From Tubiluchus corallicola (taxonomy: Eukaryota > Priapulida > Priapulimorpha > Priapulimorphida > Tubiluchidae): DNA of 64,000 nt. The first letter of the stretch is position 1, and every line of letters begins with the position of its first letter. Shown in pieces: positions 36,501-46,277 of the stretch. The position numbers and the translations under genes were made by a program. A model generated the notes under the pieces. The model was not told the origin of the DNA. It ran no database searches and worked only from the letters and a program-made list of their open reading frames with translations. Location: positions 62,001-126,000 of the forward strand of contig JAQGDQ010000340.1 of NCBI GenBank assembly GCA_030141605.1, in the 5' to 3' direction.

Positions 36501-37262
36501 GTTACATTTTCAATTGAGCAAATCATTGTAAAGTGATTGTCTTGTCCTGGGGAATCTGATGATGGGTGTGAAGGGTGTGTCATTCTCAAGTTGTCTATCA
36601 CCTGCACTGACATCAAATTTCAAGAAGAGTTGATTTACTGCAATATTTCTTTGTTGCCTTAATTAGTTTTTCAATATTTTTAGTAGCAACTATAATGAAT
36701 AATCATCTGTACTGAGGATGTTAACATCTATTTTAAACAATGGATTAGATCACTGCAATTAGATCATTGCAATTAGTTCACTGCATCTAAGATAAACTTA
36801 CAATAGGGGTGCATAAGTGCAAATACTGAAACTCCTTTTAATGAATTTTATGCACTGCAATATTTTGTACAATATAATTATGTACTGGTGTGTTTCAGTA
36901 CCAGACGACATTACCCGACTCATCCGGGCATTGTCATTCTGTTAATTTGCAGTGGAAGATAAAAAAGTCACGGGTAAAAACTCACTGAAAAAAAAGCAAA
37001 TAAACCTAATCAGAAACCCAGACCTTAAGATATTGAACAAAATGTGATTTTTTACATCCGTGTATTGCCTCATATATAAATAGATTTGTCAATATGCACC
37101 ATGCATTTATTGCCATTCAAAAACTGTGTAAAATATTTTCTGTTTTGTTACTTTAATTATTTAGAATACTTAAATGAATTGTGAGTAATTTATATAATGA
37201 TGTCTCCTTACCCGAGTTTCTCTCCTTGCCAAACTCTCCCAAAAGTAATTAGCTTCCGCCAT
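27394..37262 (-). CDS. Ankyrin-repeat / Mab-21 (cGAS-like) nucleotidyltransferase gene, multi-exon model
   Basis: Proposed exons, all phase 0 and minus strand: A 37212-37262, B 36032-36175, C 35099-35158, optional E' 32085-33701, D 31686-31748, E 28475-30706, F 27394-27558. Without E' the product is about 904 residues; with E' about 1,440. The order is a short N-terminus, a helical coiled-coil-like part (B to D), ankyrin repeats, a Mab-21-fold nucleotidyltransferase and a short C-terminal exon. Mab-21-fold enzymes of the cGAS-like receptor (cGLR) group synthesise cyclic dinucleotide signals on sensing ligands such as RNA or DNA (family knowledge); the ligand here is unknown. Ankyrin repeats suggest protein or ligand recognition (inference). 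Exons E and F are the best supported; A, B and C have good borders; D and the use of E' are tentative. Two adjacent genes sharing duplicated intron sequence is the main alternative. Confidence 0.7.
28475..30706 (-). CDS. Exon E: ankyrin repeats plus Mab-21 nucleotidyltransferase domain
   Basis: One 744-codon exon. Residues 1-290 are about nine ankyrin repeats (LLEAGADPNLTDNAGSTALM type), several nearly identical at the DNA level with a 99-bp period. A linker follows to about 370. The nucleotidyltransferase core starts near 390 with a GS pair, eleven residues, then EFD (seen as LPDEFDFFII). This is the cGAS GS-x11-EFD spacing, and a third acidic residue lies near 519 in ISLDMTPAIEV, so the metal-binding triad looks complete. 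Residues near 640-744 form the helical Mab-21 half (SYVVKTASIHE, FTYILECCNKKHMPHHLLES). I do not see the cGAS-type zinc thumb. The frame is open upstream of the first in-frame TTG and ATG (30562) and reaches an AG acceptor at 30707, so translation starts in an upstream exon. The donor is CAG|GTATTT. Confidence 0.87.
30707..31380. repeat. Duplicated intron block (partner 33702-35098)
   Basis: 30707-30860 matches 33702-33850 and 30960-31370 matches 34690-35095 in the same orientation. Intron upstream of exon E was therefore copied together with exon E'. The partner copy is split by a family-A dispersed repeat (34220-34590). The 31370 end stops where exon C's donor sits in the partner. Confidence 0.75.
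31686..31748 (-). CDS. Exon D: candidate short helical exon
   Basis: 21 codons, LSKEVEAVTIKYKDDVMRHM plus K, between TTTTAAGAG and GTAATA, phase 0 at both ends like its neighbours. The composition fits a charged helix. Support is only the open frame, the borders and the phase; the acceptor could also lie two bases earlier, which would break the frame. Confidence 0.4.
31918..32084 (-). mobile_element. Ty3/gypsy integrase C-terminal remnant fused in frame to exon E'
   Basis: Downstream of the ankyrin text (SLVK) the same frame reads PEGKGKMQKH, then PFTVVDILSDWTYKIHL and RTYHINMFTYLL before a stop. This pattern (GPYxVVDxLSDxTYxI, then a basic stretch, then YHIN) is typical of the small C-terminal domain of Ty3/gypsy integrases. 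The ankyrin paralog in exon E diverges exactly at SLVK (continuing HGIDIEKP), so the junction marks an insertion breakpoint. The remnant is too short to be active. Confidence 0.6.
32085..33701 (-). CDS. Exon E': second ankyrin-repeat exon (about 15 repeats)
   Basis: An open frame of 539 codons begins right after TTTGTTGCAG with IGGIDEIDQDGYTKLHRAA, the same start as exon E, so the upstream in-frame ATG at 33722 lies in intron. It holds about 15 ankyrin repeats of 33 residues with the core LLLEAGADPNLTDNYGRTAL and a recurrent LMLAARMGKE helix; three repeats carry short insertions (NNVKFSWEY type). The frame can end at AAG|GTAATG (32085), phase 0, which would splice to exon D. Otherwise it reads on for 55 codons through a Ty3 remnant to a stop at 31918-31920. 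No nucleotidyltransferase follows it directly, unlike exon E. It is either an optional internal exon, an alternative last exon, or a truncated paralog. Confidence 0.65.
33702..35098. repeat. Intron between exon C and exon E', duplicated block with insertion
   Basis: This is the partner of 30707-31380. It has extra sequence at 33850-34690, including a family-A dispersed repeat at 34220-34590. No coding exon is seen in it. Confidence 0.65.
34220..34590. repeat. Dispersed repeat family A, in the ankyrin/Mab-21 gene
   Basis: Right half of the family. It splits the duplicated intron block and so inserted after that duplication or was lost from the other copy. Confidence 0.7.
35099..35158 (-). CDS. 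Exon C: partial duplicate of exon B
   Basis: 20 codons, VSGDANEQQITTYSANEQAT, between the same TTCATGCAG acceptor as exon B and a strong GTAAGT donor, phase 0. Its first ten residues are identical to those of exon B, and the roughly 200 bases of intron upstream (35159-35390) match 36176-36390. It may be used as well as exon B or instead of it. Confidence 0.5.
35159..36031. repeat. Intron between exons B and C: duplicated block plus LINE 3' fragment
   Basis: 35159-35390 repeats 36176-36390 almost base for base. The match is broken at about 35390 by a LINE 3' end (next entry). Confidence 0.7.
35395..35850 (+). mobile_element. LINE (CR1/L2-like) 3'-terminal fragment
   Basis: A short plus-strand frame reads FSFAEKVVNIWNALDSHVV, then LSVFTKRLANVNLLTY and a stop at about 35575. 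The pattern VVNIWNxLxxxVV followed by FxKRL is the usual C-terminal tail of CR1/L2-type LINE ORF2. A 3' UTR and an AATAAATAA-type microsatellite tail end near 35850. It is absent from the paralogous intron, so it inserted after that duplication. Confidence 0.65.
36032..36175 (-). CDS. Exon B: coiled-coil-like exon of the ankyrin/Mab-21 gene
   Basis: 48 codons between TTCATGCAG and GTACAG, phase 0 at both ends. It starts VSGDANEQQIITSLEHNMDR and continues with a leucine-rich helical segment (VEELLKSLNDLYQLCK). This could be an oligomerisation helix (inference). Its first third and the flanking intron are duplicated at exon C. Confidence 0.6.
37212..37262 (-). CDS. Exon A: first coding exon of the ankyrin/Mab-21 gene
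   Basis: ATG followed by MAEANYFWESLARRETR and then a strong donor GTAAGG, phase 0. It is called a first exon because it starts with ATG and because two decayed copies of it, with the same ATG-proximal and upstream sequence, occur at 44296-44349 and 44551-44604. About 50 bases upstream of the ATG are also shared with those copies, so 5' UTR or promoter moved with it. Confidence 0.65.
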
Positions 37263-37859
37263 CTCAGCGAGGTTGAGACGTGTGATATTCCAAAATACAA
37301 CGTTCAATAACTTACAAGCCAAAAGCCCAGCTAGGTGTGGCATAGCACGTGATGATCAGCTGATGTGCGACGGGCGACTCAGAAGTAAAGAATGATGATG
37401 TAATCCTCATGTAACCCAAGAAGCCATGTACAGGGTCAGTACAAGCAAAGTGTATAAAGAGGAAGTGACGAAATTCGCCTATTGTTTTTGCGATTAGCGG
37501 CTATGCTGGCGGCATCAAACGGCTAATCAGTAAAAAAAATTTGCGGCGCATTGACTGTAATAATAATATTCTTAAGTTCACCAATAATGTTGGCATACGC
37601 TCAATTTTGAGAAGCCAAAATCACTTTTGCGTTTTTAATAAAAGAAGTATATCTCAACTAAAAGCAATTATTAGTTTAAAAAAACTGAAAACATTTCATG
37701 AAAAGGAAAAAATTGTAGCAATAAGTTTGTATTATGTACTTGCAAATGCCTCTTCAGTTTCCTTGTAAGTAAAATTTTATTGTTTTTCCTGAGGAAAGAG
37801 GCTAGCTGACTGCGCGATGGGCTGCCTACTATGTAAAAAAGTAATGCATTTTTTATTGA

Positions 37860-38020
37860 TTTATTGATTTTTCTCTCCCTCCCTCTCTTAGAGAGAAAGA
37901 GAGGAAGGGAGAAAGAGAGAGGGACAGGAAGAGAAACAGTGAAAGGGAGGGAAAGAGAAAGAAAGAGAGAGACAGAGAAAGGGGGAGGGAGAGAGACAGA
38001 GACAGAGAGAGAGAGAGATC
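37860..38020. repeat. Polypurine (GA-rich) tract with short inverted arm
   Basis: TCTCTCCCTCCCTCTCTTAG followed by a long GA-rich run, so the two can pair or form a triplex. Confidence 0.85.
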
Positions 38021-38029
38021 CTTCTTTTC

Positions 38030-39899
38030 CTTTTGTTGAAGGTTCTGCTATTTGTTTCTTGGTCATTTTACTCCAATGCAAGGTAGCGAATTTGGCACAT
38101 TAAAAATTGCACCCATTTACGTGCCCTGCAATTAATCTATATATTGTAGGATTGTATATAAATAATTCGCACACTATAAATATATTTCCGTATTCATGAT
38201 ATAACAGAGGCAAGTAAATGTATTTAATTTTCACAATGGAAATACGATGGTGAAATACCAAGAGGGTCAAGTAGTCAAGCCATCCTTCAATGGATGTATG
38301 TGATTATTGGGATGACACTGTAACTATTTCACTCATGAATAGTAGTGAAATTACATTATTACTATTTTACTTAGCAACTTGATCTGTTTAAAATTCTCTA
38401 ATCAACTTTAAATAACTGAAGGATGAAAATGCAATCAAAGATATCTAAACATACAGGAAAATGATAAACAAAAATCAATGGTAAGCAAAAGCCAAATAAT
38501 GTGGTACACATGAATAAAAAATGATCAAAATTCAAGCTGTCATATCGTCCATGCATAACTCAATATGAGAAAAACATGCAAAATAATAACAATAATACTA
38601 TATAAAAAATTATAAAAAACAAATCAAATAAAATGAAAAGCAAGCTAGCCAAACAGAAATTTAAATAAACTTTCAAATAGGGAACTGAATCAAGCTGCAA
38701 AATACATGCATTAAAATAATAACTAAAGAGTCTGATTAATAAACAAAACAAAGTTTGAGTCAAATACCAAAAATTAGATTCTACGAAGCTGAGCCTATAT
38801 ATTTAACTAATTAAAATGATTGCCCTTGGCACCTAGGCCTGTATAAAATCAGTTAATTTAAGCCCATCAATAAATAATATTTATCAAAACTTGTCAGTGG
38901 ATTTAGCCACAGGTGTTTTATTAGTACGCTTATACAAGTACATTTTTAACACGTAAGCAAACTGTATTTAATGAACATTTATTTTGATGTAAGCCTAATT
39001 GAATCTTAAAAAATTAGGCTAAATACAAGTAATGTCTGCACATGATATATAAGGTGTTATGACACGCGTACAGATTCTAATTTATGCGCCAGGTTGGCTT
39101 CTCTCCTGAATTCTGTAACTAGATTTTGACCTAGTTAGTTGGTTGTTATAGAGGTGGAAGCAATGTTGGCTGCTTAGGATGACAGCTCTGATGTTTCGTT
39201 CAGTTATTTTTTGTTTGCTGATAATAAAAAAGATGTAATGTCGTAAATGCATCTCTGCTTGTTCAACGTAATTTTATAACTAACTCCAACTCACAACAAA
39301 GGCCAATGTATGATTATGTGCTTTTTAAACATTTTTTAACTTGGAATTAACGAAATATGCAGATGCTTAGATTAAGTTTTGTTCTGGAAAATTATTTGCT
39401 CTTCTGAAAAAATCGATTTTTTTTTCTATGAAAGGTATTATTACACATGAAAGTCAGGCCTAATATTTCTTCAAGTTATATTTCCTGATAAGAACATATT
39501 AAATAGGAATTTTTTTTTAGAAAAAAATATTTCTCCAGAAATCGAATACTACATGACCCAGGTATTTGCAACCTTTTTTTTGATCAACTTTCTTAACTTC
39601 TTTTGTAAATACTAAATAAGCCTATTAATTTTTATGAGATATGATTATAATAATCTTTATTTTAACTACTAATTATTCTTAATGCCTTACGTTTGCTTTA
39701 AATAATACTTAAAAATATAACAGCTGCTATAAATCGCCAAAGAGAGATGTAGGCCTTGCAGTCTTTGCTTAGTGTACAGTGTACACAATATTTAACTTGT
39801 AACAAAAGTTACAAAACTGTGTTATAATTAACATTTTATTATAATTACTTGGCTGCATCCTTGCGAAATTTAAAAAGATATTTGTATTTGTGTTTTTGC
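38030..39899. other. AT-rich intergenic sequence left of the Ty3 element
   Basis: No exon, RNA gene or repeat recognised. Confidence 0.6.
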
Positions 39900-40471
39900 A
39901 ACTCACTGCTGAGCAATTTATGAGCGCCTATTAACCAGCCTGGTTTTGATAGTCTCATCAATTCATCTGCTACAGTTACCCACAGCTTGCGCTGTTGCGT
40001 ACCTGACAACAACAGTCCGTACTGAACTGCCGCTAGGGCGACACTAACTGCGCGAACTACTGCGCATATCCTACTTTCTGTGGTTTATATTCTTTGGTAC
40101 AAGTGTATAAAGGCAATTGGTAGAACGGAGCTCATTTGTACAATGAGGAGACCTCGTGAAAAATGGCGTAATTTTGTAGCAAAGTAATTTCGTGAGAGAA
40201 TCCAATTTATGTCTTGGTCGCTTGCAAACAATTGTTTTTTTTAATAAAGAACCATAACAAACAGCGGTGGGATCAATGATAAAATGTTAATATAGTGTTT
40301 TAATAGCAATTTGAAAGCAGTAGTGAAACGCGACGATAGCAGGCATTGTTATGATTAGACCAGGTTGGCGGTATAGCAGCATCTGGTGCTTTTAGCTGGC
40401 ATGGTGATGAATTATAGCATTTACTGTTAGCGGAAATAACATTTTATGGTAAGATAACATAGCATACCATT
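39900..40471 (+). mobile_element. Probable 5' LTR/leader of the Ty3/gypsy element
   Basis: TATAAA at about 40107 and AATAAA at about 40242 lie upstream of the gag ATG, as in an LTR followed by a leader. No second LTR is visible in the window, so borders cannot be fixed and the primer-binding site is unclear. Confidence 0.4.
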
Positions 40472-41300
40472 ATGGGCGATCAAGAGCAAGATGGTGGTAA
40501 TGTAGCTGGAGTCCCAGCAGCTCCTGTAGCGTCATTACCGGTGGTACAGGCACCGAGCTTTGATGGCAGTTCAGACTTTGATAAATTTATTAAGAGATTT
40601 GAACGAGTAGCAATAGCGAATAACTGGGATAATACTAAGAAATTCCAAGTCTTGCCAGCTGCATGGTGTATGGTGAAGCAGAGAATGCATTAGATACCCT
40701 CCCTGATACAGCTAATGATTATGAACAGTTGAAAGCGCACCTAAAGTGTGTTTTTCGCCCTGAGCAAGCACAACGATTCTATCTTACCCAGTTTAATCAG
40801 CGAACTCTGAAGCATGATGAGTCACCATTCACATATGCAAGCAATCTTAAGAAACTATTTCAGGCGGCTAATCCTGAAATAACTGATGCTAATGTGATTG
40901 ACCGACTTTGTGTACAACGTTTCATAGAGGGTCTTAAACCAGAACTGCACACAAAGTTTTATGAAGCTGACATTCATACACTCGAAGCAGCTATTAAGAA
41001 ATTAAATAGTGTTCTAATTACGAGAGATGTAGTTAATAAGCAAGAAAATAGTGTTGAACGGAGACAGCAACCTACAGCAAGACGTCAGTTTAATATGAGT
41101 GCTCATCACGAAAAGCCACTTCAGTCTAGCATAGTTTGCAAGTACTGCAAAAAGCCAGGGCATACACCAGAAGCTTGCATGAAATGTTTCAAGTATGGAT
41201 TGAGGGGTCATCTAGCACGAAACTGTTATACCTTGTGTAATGCATGTAAACAAAAGGGGCACATAACTTGCAACTGTACTGTAGCTAAATCTCCAACAGC
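40472..41300 (+). pseudogene. gag: Ty3/gypsy Gag remnant
   Basis: The frame opens with MGDQEQDGGN, shifts near 40660, and continues through a capsid-like region (FxYASNLKKLF, then RFIEGLKPEL). It ends in a Cys/His cluster from about 41137 to 41275 with at least two zinc-knuckle-like units (CKYCKKPGHTPEAC, CKQKGHITCNC). Confidence 0.8.
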
Positions 41301-41329
41301 CGTGAAATCTGATACAACTTCTGCAACTT

Positions 41330-42015
41330 TAAGCACACGAATTACTGGCGAAGATAATAGCTTGGGTGTGAAACGTACTCTGGGTCAGAGAGAAATATTA
41401 GCTATATTAGATGGAGGTTCGACGCGTTCTTTGATCAGTTTAAAAGCTGTACAACAAGCTGGAATTAGTTTTGTGCCTCCTTCCGTAAATGTGGTAGCGG
41501 CGGATCAAAGCATTAGTTTGAAAGTGCATGGCACTACTGTTATTACAATTTCTGTATCTGATACAAGGAATGTCAAGCTTCAGTTTATCGTAGCAGATTG
41601 CGGTGATGCTATGATTTTAGGTATCGATTTCTGACGAGCAGCTAATGTTGTCATTGACCATGGGCATGGTGCAGTAAGTGTAGAAGGAACACCTGTGACA
41701 GCATATCGAAACGGAGTACCAGTGCCCATTGTCACTTGCCGAGAAAATGTTGTTTTGCCACCAGCGTCTGAGACCATGATCTTGGCAAAAAGTAGTCGAC
41801 CATTTGTAACTCGTCACACAATGTTTCTAGAACCAGCAGTTGTGGGGATTCCAGGTTTGGCTTTAGCTCGAGCCTGTGTTAATCCTGATTCAGAGAATAT
41901 TCCAGTACGATTGATGAATTTCACCAAACACCCTGTTGTGTTGCAGTCGGCTTCCGTGCTGGGAAGATTGCAGTCTGGTGACAGTGAGCCTCTTGCTAAT
42001 GCTGTTAACTGTTGA
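41330..42015 (+). pseudogene. pro: Ty3/gypsy aspartic protease remnant
   Basis: The retroviral-type protease motif appears as ILDGGSTRSLIS near 41404-41440 and the flap-distal part as MILGIDF. The usual D-T/S-G triplet reads D-G-G here, so activity is doubtful. A TGA follows GIDF at 41632 and the frame stays open beyond it to 42015. Confidence 0.75.
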
Positions 42016-42990
42016 GTGTATGCACGAAAATAAAGCTTCAGTAGAGGAAGCAGGTGATTTGAAGCAAATCAAGGAGGTTGATTTACCCAATCTAAATAAA
42101 AAGCAGAAGCAGAAATTGCAAGATCTGTTGATCAAATACAAAGATATCTTCTCCTTGCATGGTGAGCTAGGACGAGTGCATAGTGTTGGGCATGCAATTA
42201 AGGTAACAGGGCCGCCTATAAAGCAAAAGCCGTATCGCGTGCCTGTTCATTTAAAACAGGAAGTCGCTGAACAGCTTAAGGAGATGCTAGAGCAGCAGGT
42301 GATAGAAGAAACCGAGTCACCATGGGCAAGTCCGATAGTCCTTGTCAGTAAGCATCATGATGGAAAATATAGATTCTGCGTAGATTATAGACGTTTGAAT
42401 GCTGTTACGCATAAAAGTTCGTGTCCACTTCCAAGGATGGATCAGCTACTCAATAGTGTAGGAAACGCAGCTTGGTTTACAACACTGGATCAGAAAGCAG
42501 GTTACTGGCAGATCCCTTCAGAACTGGATGCTAAAGAGAAAACAGCTTTTGTAACAGAAGCCGGACAGTTTCAGTTTTCAGTACTCCCTTTTGGTTTATG
42601 TGATGCACCTTGTACCTTTCAAAGGTTAATGACCTTAATTTTTAAAGGTTTACAGTGGAAAACTGCTCTTATTTATTTAGATGATGTACTAATTTTTAGT
42701 GATACTTTTGAGGAGCACTTAGTACATTTAGGCAAAGTTTTTCAACGTATTAGGCATTTTGGTCTGAAACTAAAGCTAGAGAAATGCCAAAATTACTAAA
42801 AATGAAGTAACATTTTTAGGTCACAGGGTTACATCGCTGAACACAGTAAAATTGAAGCCATACAAGCATGGAAGTGTCCCACTAATGTTAAAGAAATCAG
42901 ACAGTTTGTTGGGTTTTGTAGCTATTTCAGACACTTCATTCCCAATTTTGCAACCATAGTTGCACCTCTAACTAAGCTTACACGAAAAGA
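42016..42990 (+). pseudogene. pol: Ty3/gypsy reverse transcriptase remnant
   Basis: Clear RT motifs: FCVDYRRLNAVT, LDQKAGYWQIP, LPFGLCDAPCTFQRLM and the catalytic YLDDVLIFS near 42675. The frame breaks at 42797 and again before 42990, where connection-domain residues (EIRQFVGFCSYFRHFIPNF) are in another frame. Confidence 0.9.
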
Positions 42991-43048
42991 TGTACCATTT
43001 ATATGGTCAGAGGATTGTAATCTAGCATTTAATTGTTTAAAGGCGAAA

Positions 43049-43520
43049 TTGATATGTGAACCTCTTTTAAGAAACCCAGACCCAGAAGTGACATTTCGTT
43101 TAACCACGGATGGTAGTGGTGTAGGTTGGGGTTGTGTTCTGAGCCAGCTTGACAAAAATAACCATGTGTATGTGATCTCGTATGCCTCTGGTTTATTTAG
43201 TTCAGCGGAATTGAATTATACGACAACACAAAAAGAGTTGTTGGCTGTTATTAGAAGTGTAGAAAAATTCAAGCATTATTTGTTAGGTCAAAAATTCATT
43301 TTGATTACAGACCATCAAGCTTTGAAATGGCTCCACACATTGAAAGATCCAAAAGGTAAACTAGCAAGGTGGATTATGTTTTTAGCTGATTACAATTTTG
43401 AAATTTTACATAAGCCAGGGAAAGATATCCCACAAGCAGACGCATTGTCAAGAATGCGTAGAGAAGAGGTAGCTAGGAGAGCAAAAGCTAAACAAGCAGA
43501 CAGCGCAGATGGAGAGCTAG
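43049..43520 (+). pseudogene. Ty3/gypsy RNase H remnant
   Basis: Acidic positions are visible in LTTDGSGVGWG, TTQKELLAVI and LITDHQALKW, followed by the hinge HKPGKDIPQADALSRM that precedes integrase in this group. This is the longest undamaged part of pol (43049-43816). Confidence 0.85.
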
Positions 43521-43639
43521 CATTAGCCACTGAGCAGAATGAGAATTTTAGGTGGCTAAGAGATTACTTGCAAGGAAAAGTAGATTTAGCAGAGCAGCCA
43601 GCAGATGAACAAATAGAGTTTTACTTGCAAGAAAAGCAT

Positions 43640-44258
43640 AACATAAGAGTAGAAGATGGAGTGATAGCTAGACAAACTAGTGAAGAAAAGCAGCCGCAGT
43701 TTTTAGTTCCGGCAAAGCTTAGGAATAAGATATTTCAGCTAGCACATGAAGCACGCATTTCAGGACATTTGGGTATGTGCAGAAAGTCACTCCAAGATTT
43801 TATTTTTTTAATTTGAAGAAATTTGTTAGGGCTAAGTGTCAGCAATGTCTAAGCTGTAGCGAGGTCAAAAGATCACCTAGACTCACAGAGAACCTTTAGG
43901 AACTATACCTGTACTTGGCGAAAAGTTTGCGCAGATATCACTTGACATTTTGGAGCTAACTCATTCAAGCAGTGGCAATAGATATTTGCTCGTAATTACT
44001 GATTTGTTTTCTAAGTGGGTAGAGGCATATCCGATTGCAATTCAAACAGGGGCAGTTATAGTAGAAAAGCTGATGGATTTTATAAGCAGGTATGGTGTAC
44101 CGCAAACCTTATTGTCTGATCAAGGAGCCAATGTAGATGGCAAAGTCATTAATGAATTGCGTAAGTGGCTAGGGATTAAAAAGCTCAGAACATCAAAGTA
44201 CCATCCAGCAACCAATGGACAGACGGAAAAGTTTAATGATACAGTGTGTATGATTTAA
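43640..44258 (+). pseudogene. Ty3/gypsy integrase remnant, truncated
   Basis: The HHCC zinc domain is split: the His part (LAHEARISGHLGMCRKSL) lies at 43738-43794, the Cys part (CQQCLSC) near 43840 in a shifted context. The catalytic core at 43920-44258 shows ITDLFSKWVEAYP, LSDQGANVDGK and YHPATNGQTEKFN; it stops at a TAA three residues after NDTV. The C-terminal domain is absent. Confidence 0.85.
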
Positions 44259-44295
44259 ATAATCGTGAGTGATTTAAATAATTCTATTTCTTTGC

Positions 44296-44349
44296 CTGAC
44301 ATTCTCCCCTTGCCAAAGTTTCCTCCCACATGTAATTAGCTGCCGCCAT
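44296..44349 (-). pseudogene. Decayed copy 1 of exon A (ankyrin/Mab-21 gene)
   Basis: Minus-strand ATG then MAAANYMWEETLARGECQ, homologous to exon A at 37212-37262, with matching upstream sequence. The donor GTAAGG reads GCAAAG here and the frame stops three codons later, so splicing is probably lost. Confidence 0.7.
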
Positions 44350-44550
44350 GTCAGCAATGTTTGAGACGTGATGCTAATCCAAAATACAATGTTCAATAAC
44401 CTGCAAGATGAGAATTTTTCGAAATTATCATTAAAAAGCTCAGAACATCAACGTACCATCCAGCAACCAATGGACAGACAGAAAAGTTTAATGATACAGT
44501 GTGTATGATTTAAATAATCGTGAGCGATTTAAATAATTCTATTTCTCTGC

Positions 44551-44604
44551 CTGACATTCTCCCCTTGCCAAAGTTTCCTCCCACATGTAATTAGCTGCCG
44601 CCAT
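44551..44604 (-). pseudogene. Decayed copy 2 of exon A (ankyrin/Mab-21 gene)
   Basis: Second copy in the tandem duplication, with the same 18 codons and the same altered donor (GCAGAG). Confidence 0.7.
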
Positions 44605-45033
44605 GTCAGCAAGGTTTGAGACGTGATGCTAATCCAAAATACAATGTTCACTAACCTGCAAGCTGAGAATTTTTCGAAATTATAATACCGGGAAGATGAA
44701 TAGTAATTTATTTTTTTCTTCCATATACAATAATTTGACAATAAAATACACAAAAATACAAACGAACATAGGAGAAAGGGTGGCGAAAAACCAAAGGTTA
44801 TAGAGTCAACCACCCTCCAACAGGTCTAAAACATAACAACACAATTCGTCAATGTCTCCACCATGCATGCATAAAACTAGAAAAAAACTTGACCAAAAAC
44901 TGCAACGTTTATAGCATCTACCAGTGGTAAATAAGTACAAAGTTCCTATTTGCTGTGATAACAGCTAGAACACATGAGTGAGAGCAAAGCTATTAACTCG
45001 GTAGGATTTCGAATGTGGAAGAGGGAAACTCAC

Positions 45034-45196
45034 CATCAATATCAAATGTTGTTAGAGAGGACTTTTTCTGTCTTTCTAGCTTTAGAATTACTTCGTATTG
45101 TTTTTTGTTGTTGTTGAAAATCGCTTGTGGATGTTGTAGACATTGCAGTATTGTATTGTTATGCTCGCATTTGCATATGAATGGTACAGTTGACAT
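45034..45196 (-). CDS. Candidate first coding exon of an unknown gene
   Basis: ATG then MSTVPFICKCEHNNTILQC and YEVILKLERQKKSSLTTFDI, ending at a strong GTGAGT donor (54 codons plus one base). No acceptor gives an open frame upstream, so an ATG start is the simplest reading. I do not recognise the family. It could belong to the galactose-binding-like gene only if an acceptor were missed. Confidence 0.3.
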
Positions 45197-45199
45197 AGT

Positions 45200-46277
45200 A
45201 TTATGATGTTAAGTTCTTGTAAAAATAGCAAGTTCGTAGCTGCTGTCTGTCGCCACTGAGGATACTTATAAAATTCCATGTTTATTAACTATACATACAG
45301 TCAGAATAGACATTACAAATATAGCCTAGTGTCTAGCCATCAGTCTCTAACCCTATCTTCTCCTCAGCTCAGAAGGGCATCTGACATTGTTGACTCTATA
45401 GACACGCCCCAGGTAACTGCGCATCAAACAAGGTCACCCTTCTTTGGATATTTGCCAGTTCTTGCCTATCAACTGAAATCGATTTTCCCCGACTGAAGTG
45501 ATAGATTTTTTAGGAACTATAAATTAGACATTCTCTTTACTGTTAAACATTGTTAATATTTAGCTGACACACAACATGTCACATGTTTTACATATGACAT
45601 GACAAGCACACAAACAATGTATCTATATATATATACTGTAATGTGCATGTGTATATGTTAATGTATACGAGTATATTAATGCATATTGTAATGTATATAT
45701 TATAATGTATATTTCTTCCCACATCTTAGTAACTACGAATGCCACAAGACTTATATTCGTATTTCGTAGCAGGTTCTCATAATGTGCTACCTGAATTGCA
45801 ACATCGAATTGTTCCAGGCGCAGATGTAGTATTATTTGTTCCAAAAAATCTCTTTTTGGAGGTGCCTAAATATGTATTAATATCTATCTATACCCAGACC
45901 ACAATAAAAATATTGTTAATTGTATTATGTTAATTATGCAAATGCAGGACATAATATTTTTGTGCACTAATGGTATTTGTAAAAAATTGTGTAAAGTTTC
46001 ATGCAGGTGCAAGCCGCAGCTTAGCTTGAACAATAAGTTGTCATGATATTTGTGACAAGCAACTTATGTTCATTGTTCTGCTGTAGCTTCTAGCATCACA
46101 CTGCCGGAATTGGCATTGCTAAAGTTGGCGTTGCTATGGTGACTGAGCAGTTTTTTTTGTCTGCCATCTAGGGGCGAGTTAAAAAAAACAATGCAAATAT
46201 GTAATTGCACTACTTGCAGCCTATGCTTTTATGGAAACTCGTTGCCTAATCACTGCATGTATGTAAGCAATCAAACG
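45200..46277. other. Intergenic or intronic sequence, no gene seen
   Basis: Short TA/TG-rich stretch near 45625-45720. Otherwise nothing supported. Confidence 0.55.

Larger units (their letters stand above)
40472..44258 (+). mobile_element. Degraded Ty3/gypsy (Metaviridae-type) retrotransposon, 3'-truncated
   Basis: Gag, protease, reverse transcriptase, RNase H and integrase core occur in the usual Ty3 order on the plus strand. At least five disabling changes are visible: a frameshift in gag near 40660, an in-frame TGA at 41632 after the protease, a frame change near 42010, frame breaks between 42790 and about 43000 in the RT/RNase H connection, and breaks near 43810-43900 in integrase. It ends abruptly inside integrase at 44258. 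Neither an envelope frame nor a 3' LTR is seen. It is a relic. Confidence 0.9.
44176..44689. repeat. 255-bp tandem duplication joining an integrase end to exon-A copies
   Basis: 44176-44430 and 44431-44689 are near-identical. Each unit begins with the last 80 or so bases of the integrase remnant and continues into minus-strand sequence homologous to the first exon and upstream region of the ankyrin/Mab-21 gene (37206-37320). Confidence 0.85.

Noticed and set aside
37671-38081. 136-codon minus-strand frame with Ser/Leu/Pro repeats
   Set aside because: Arises from the GA-rich tract; no splice or homology support.
42922-43155. Minus-strand frames opposite the Ty3 pol (also 41014-41211, 41580-41817, 41890-42141)
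   Set aside because: Antisense shadows of a recognisable plus-strand relic.
44529-44813. 94-codon minus-strand frame next to the tandem duplication
   Set aside because: Covers the second exon-A copy region in another frame and a retroelement-like tail; the exon-A homology is in a different frame.
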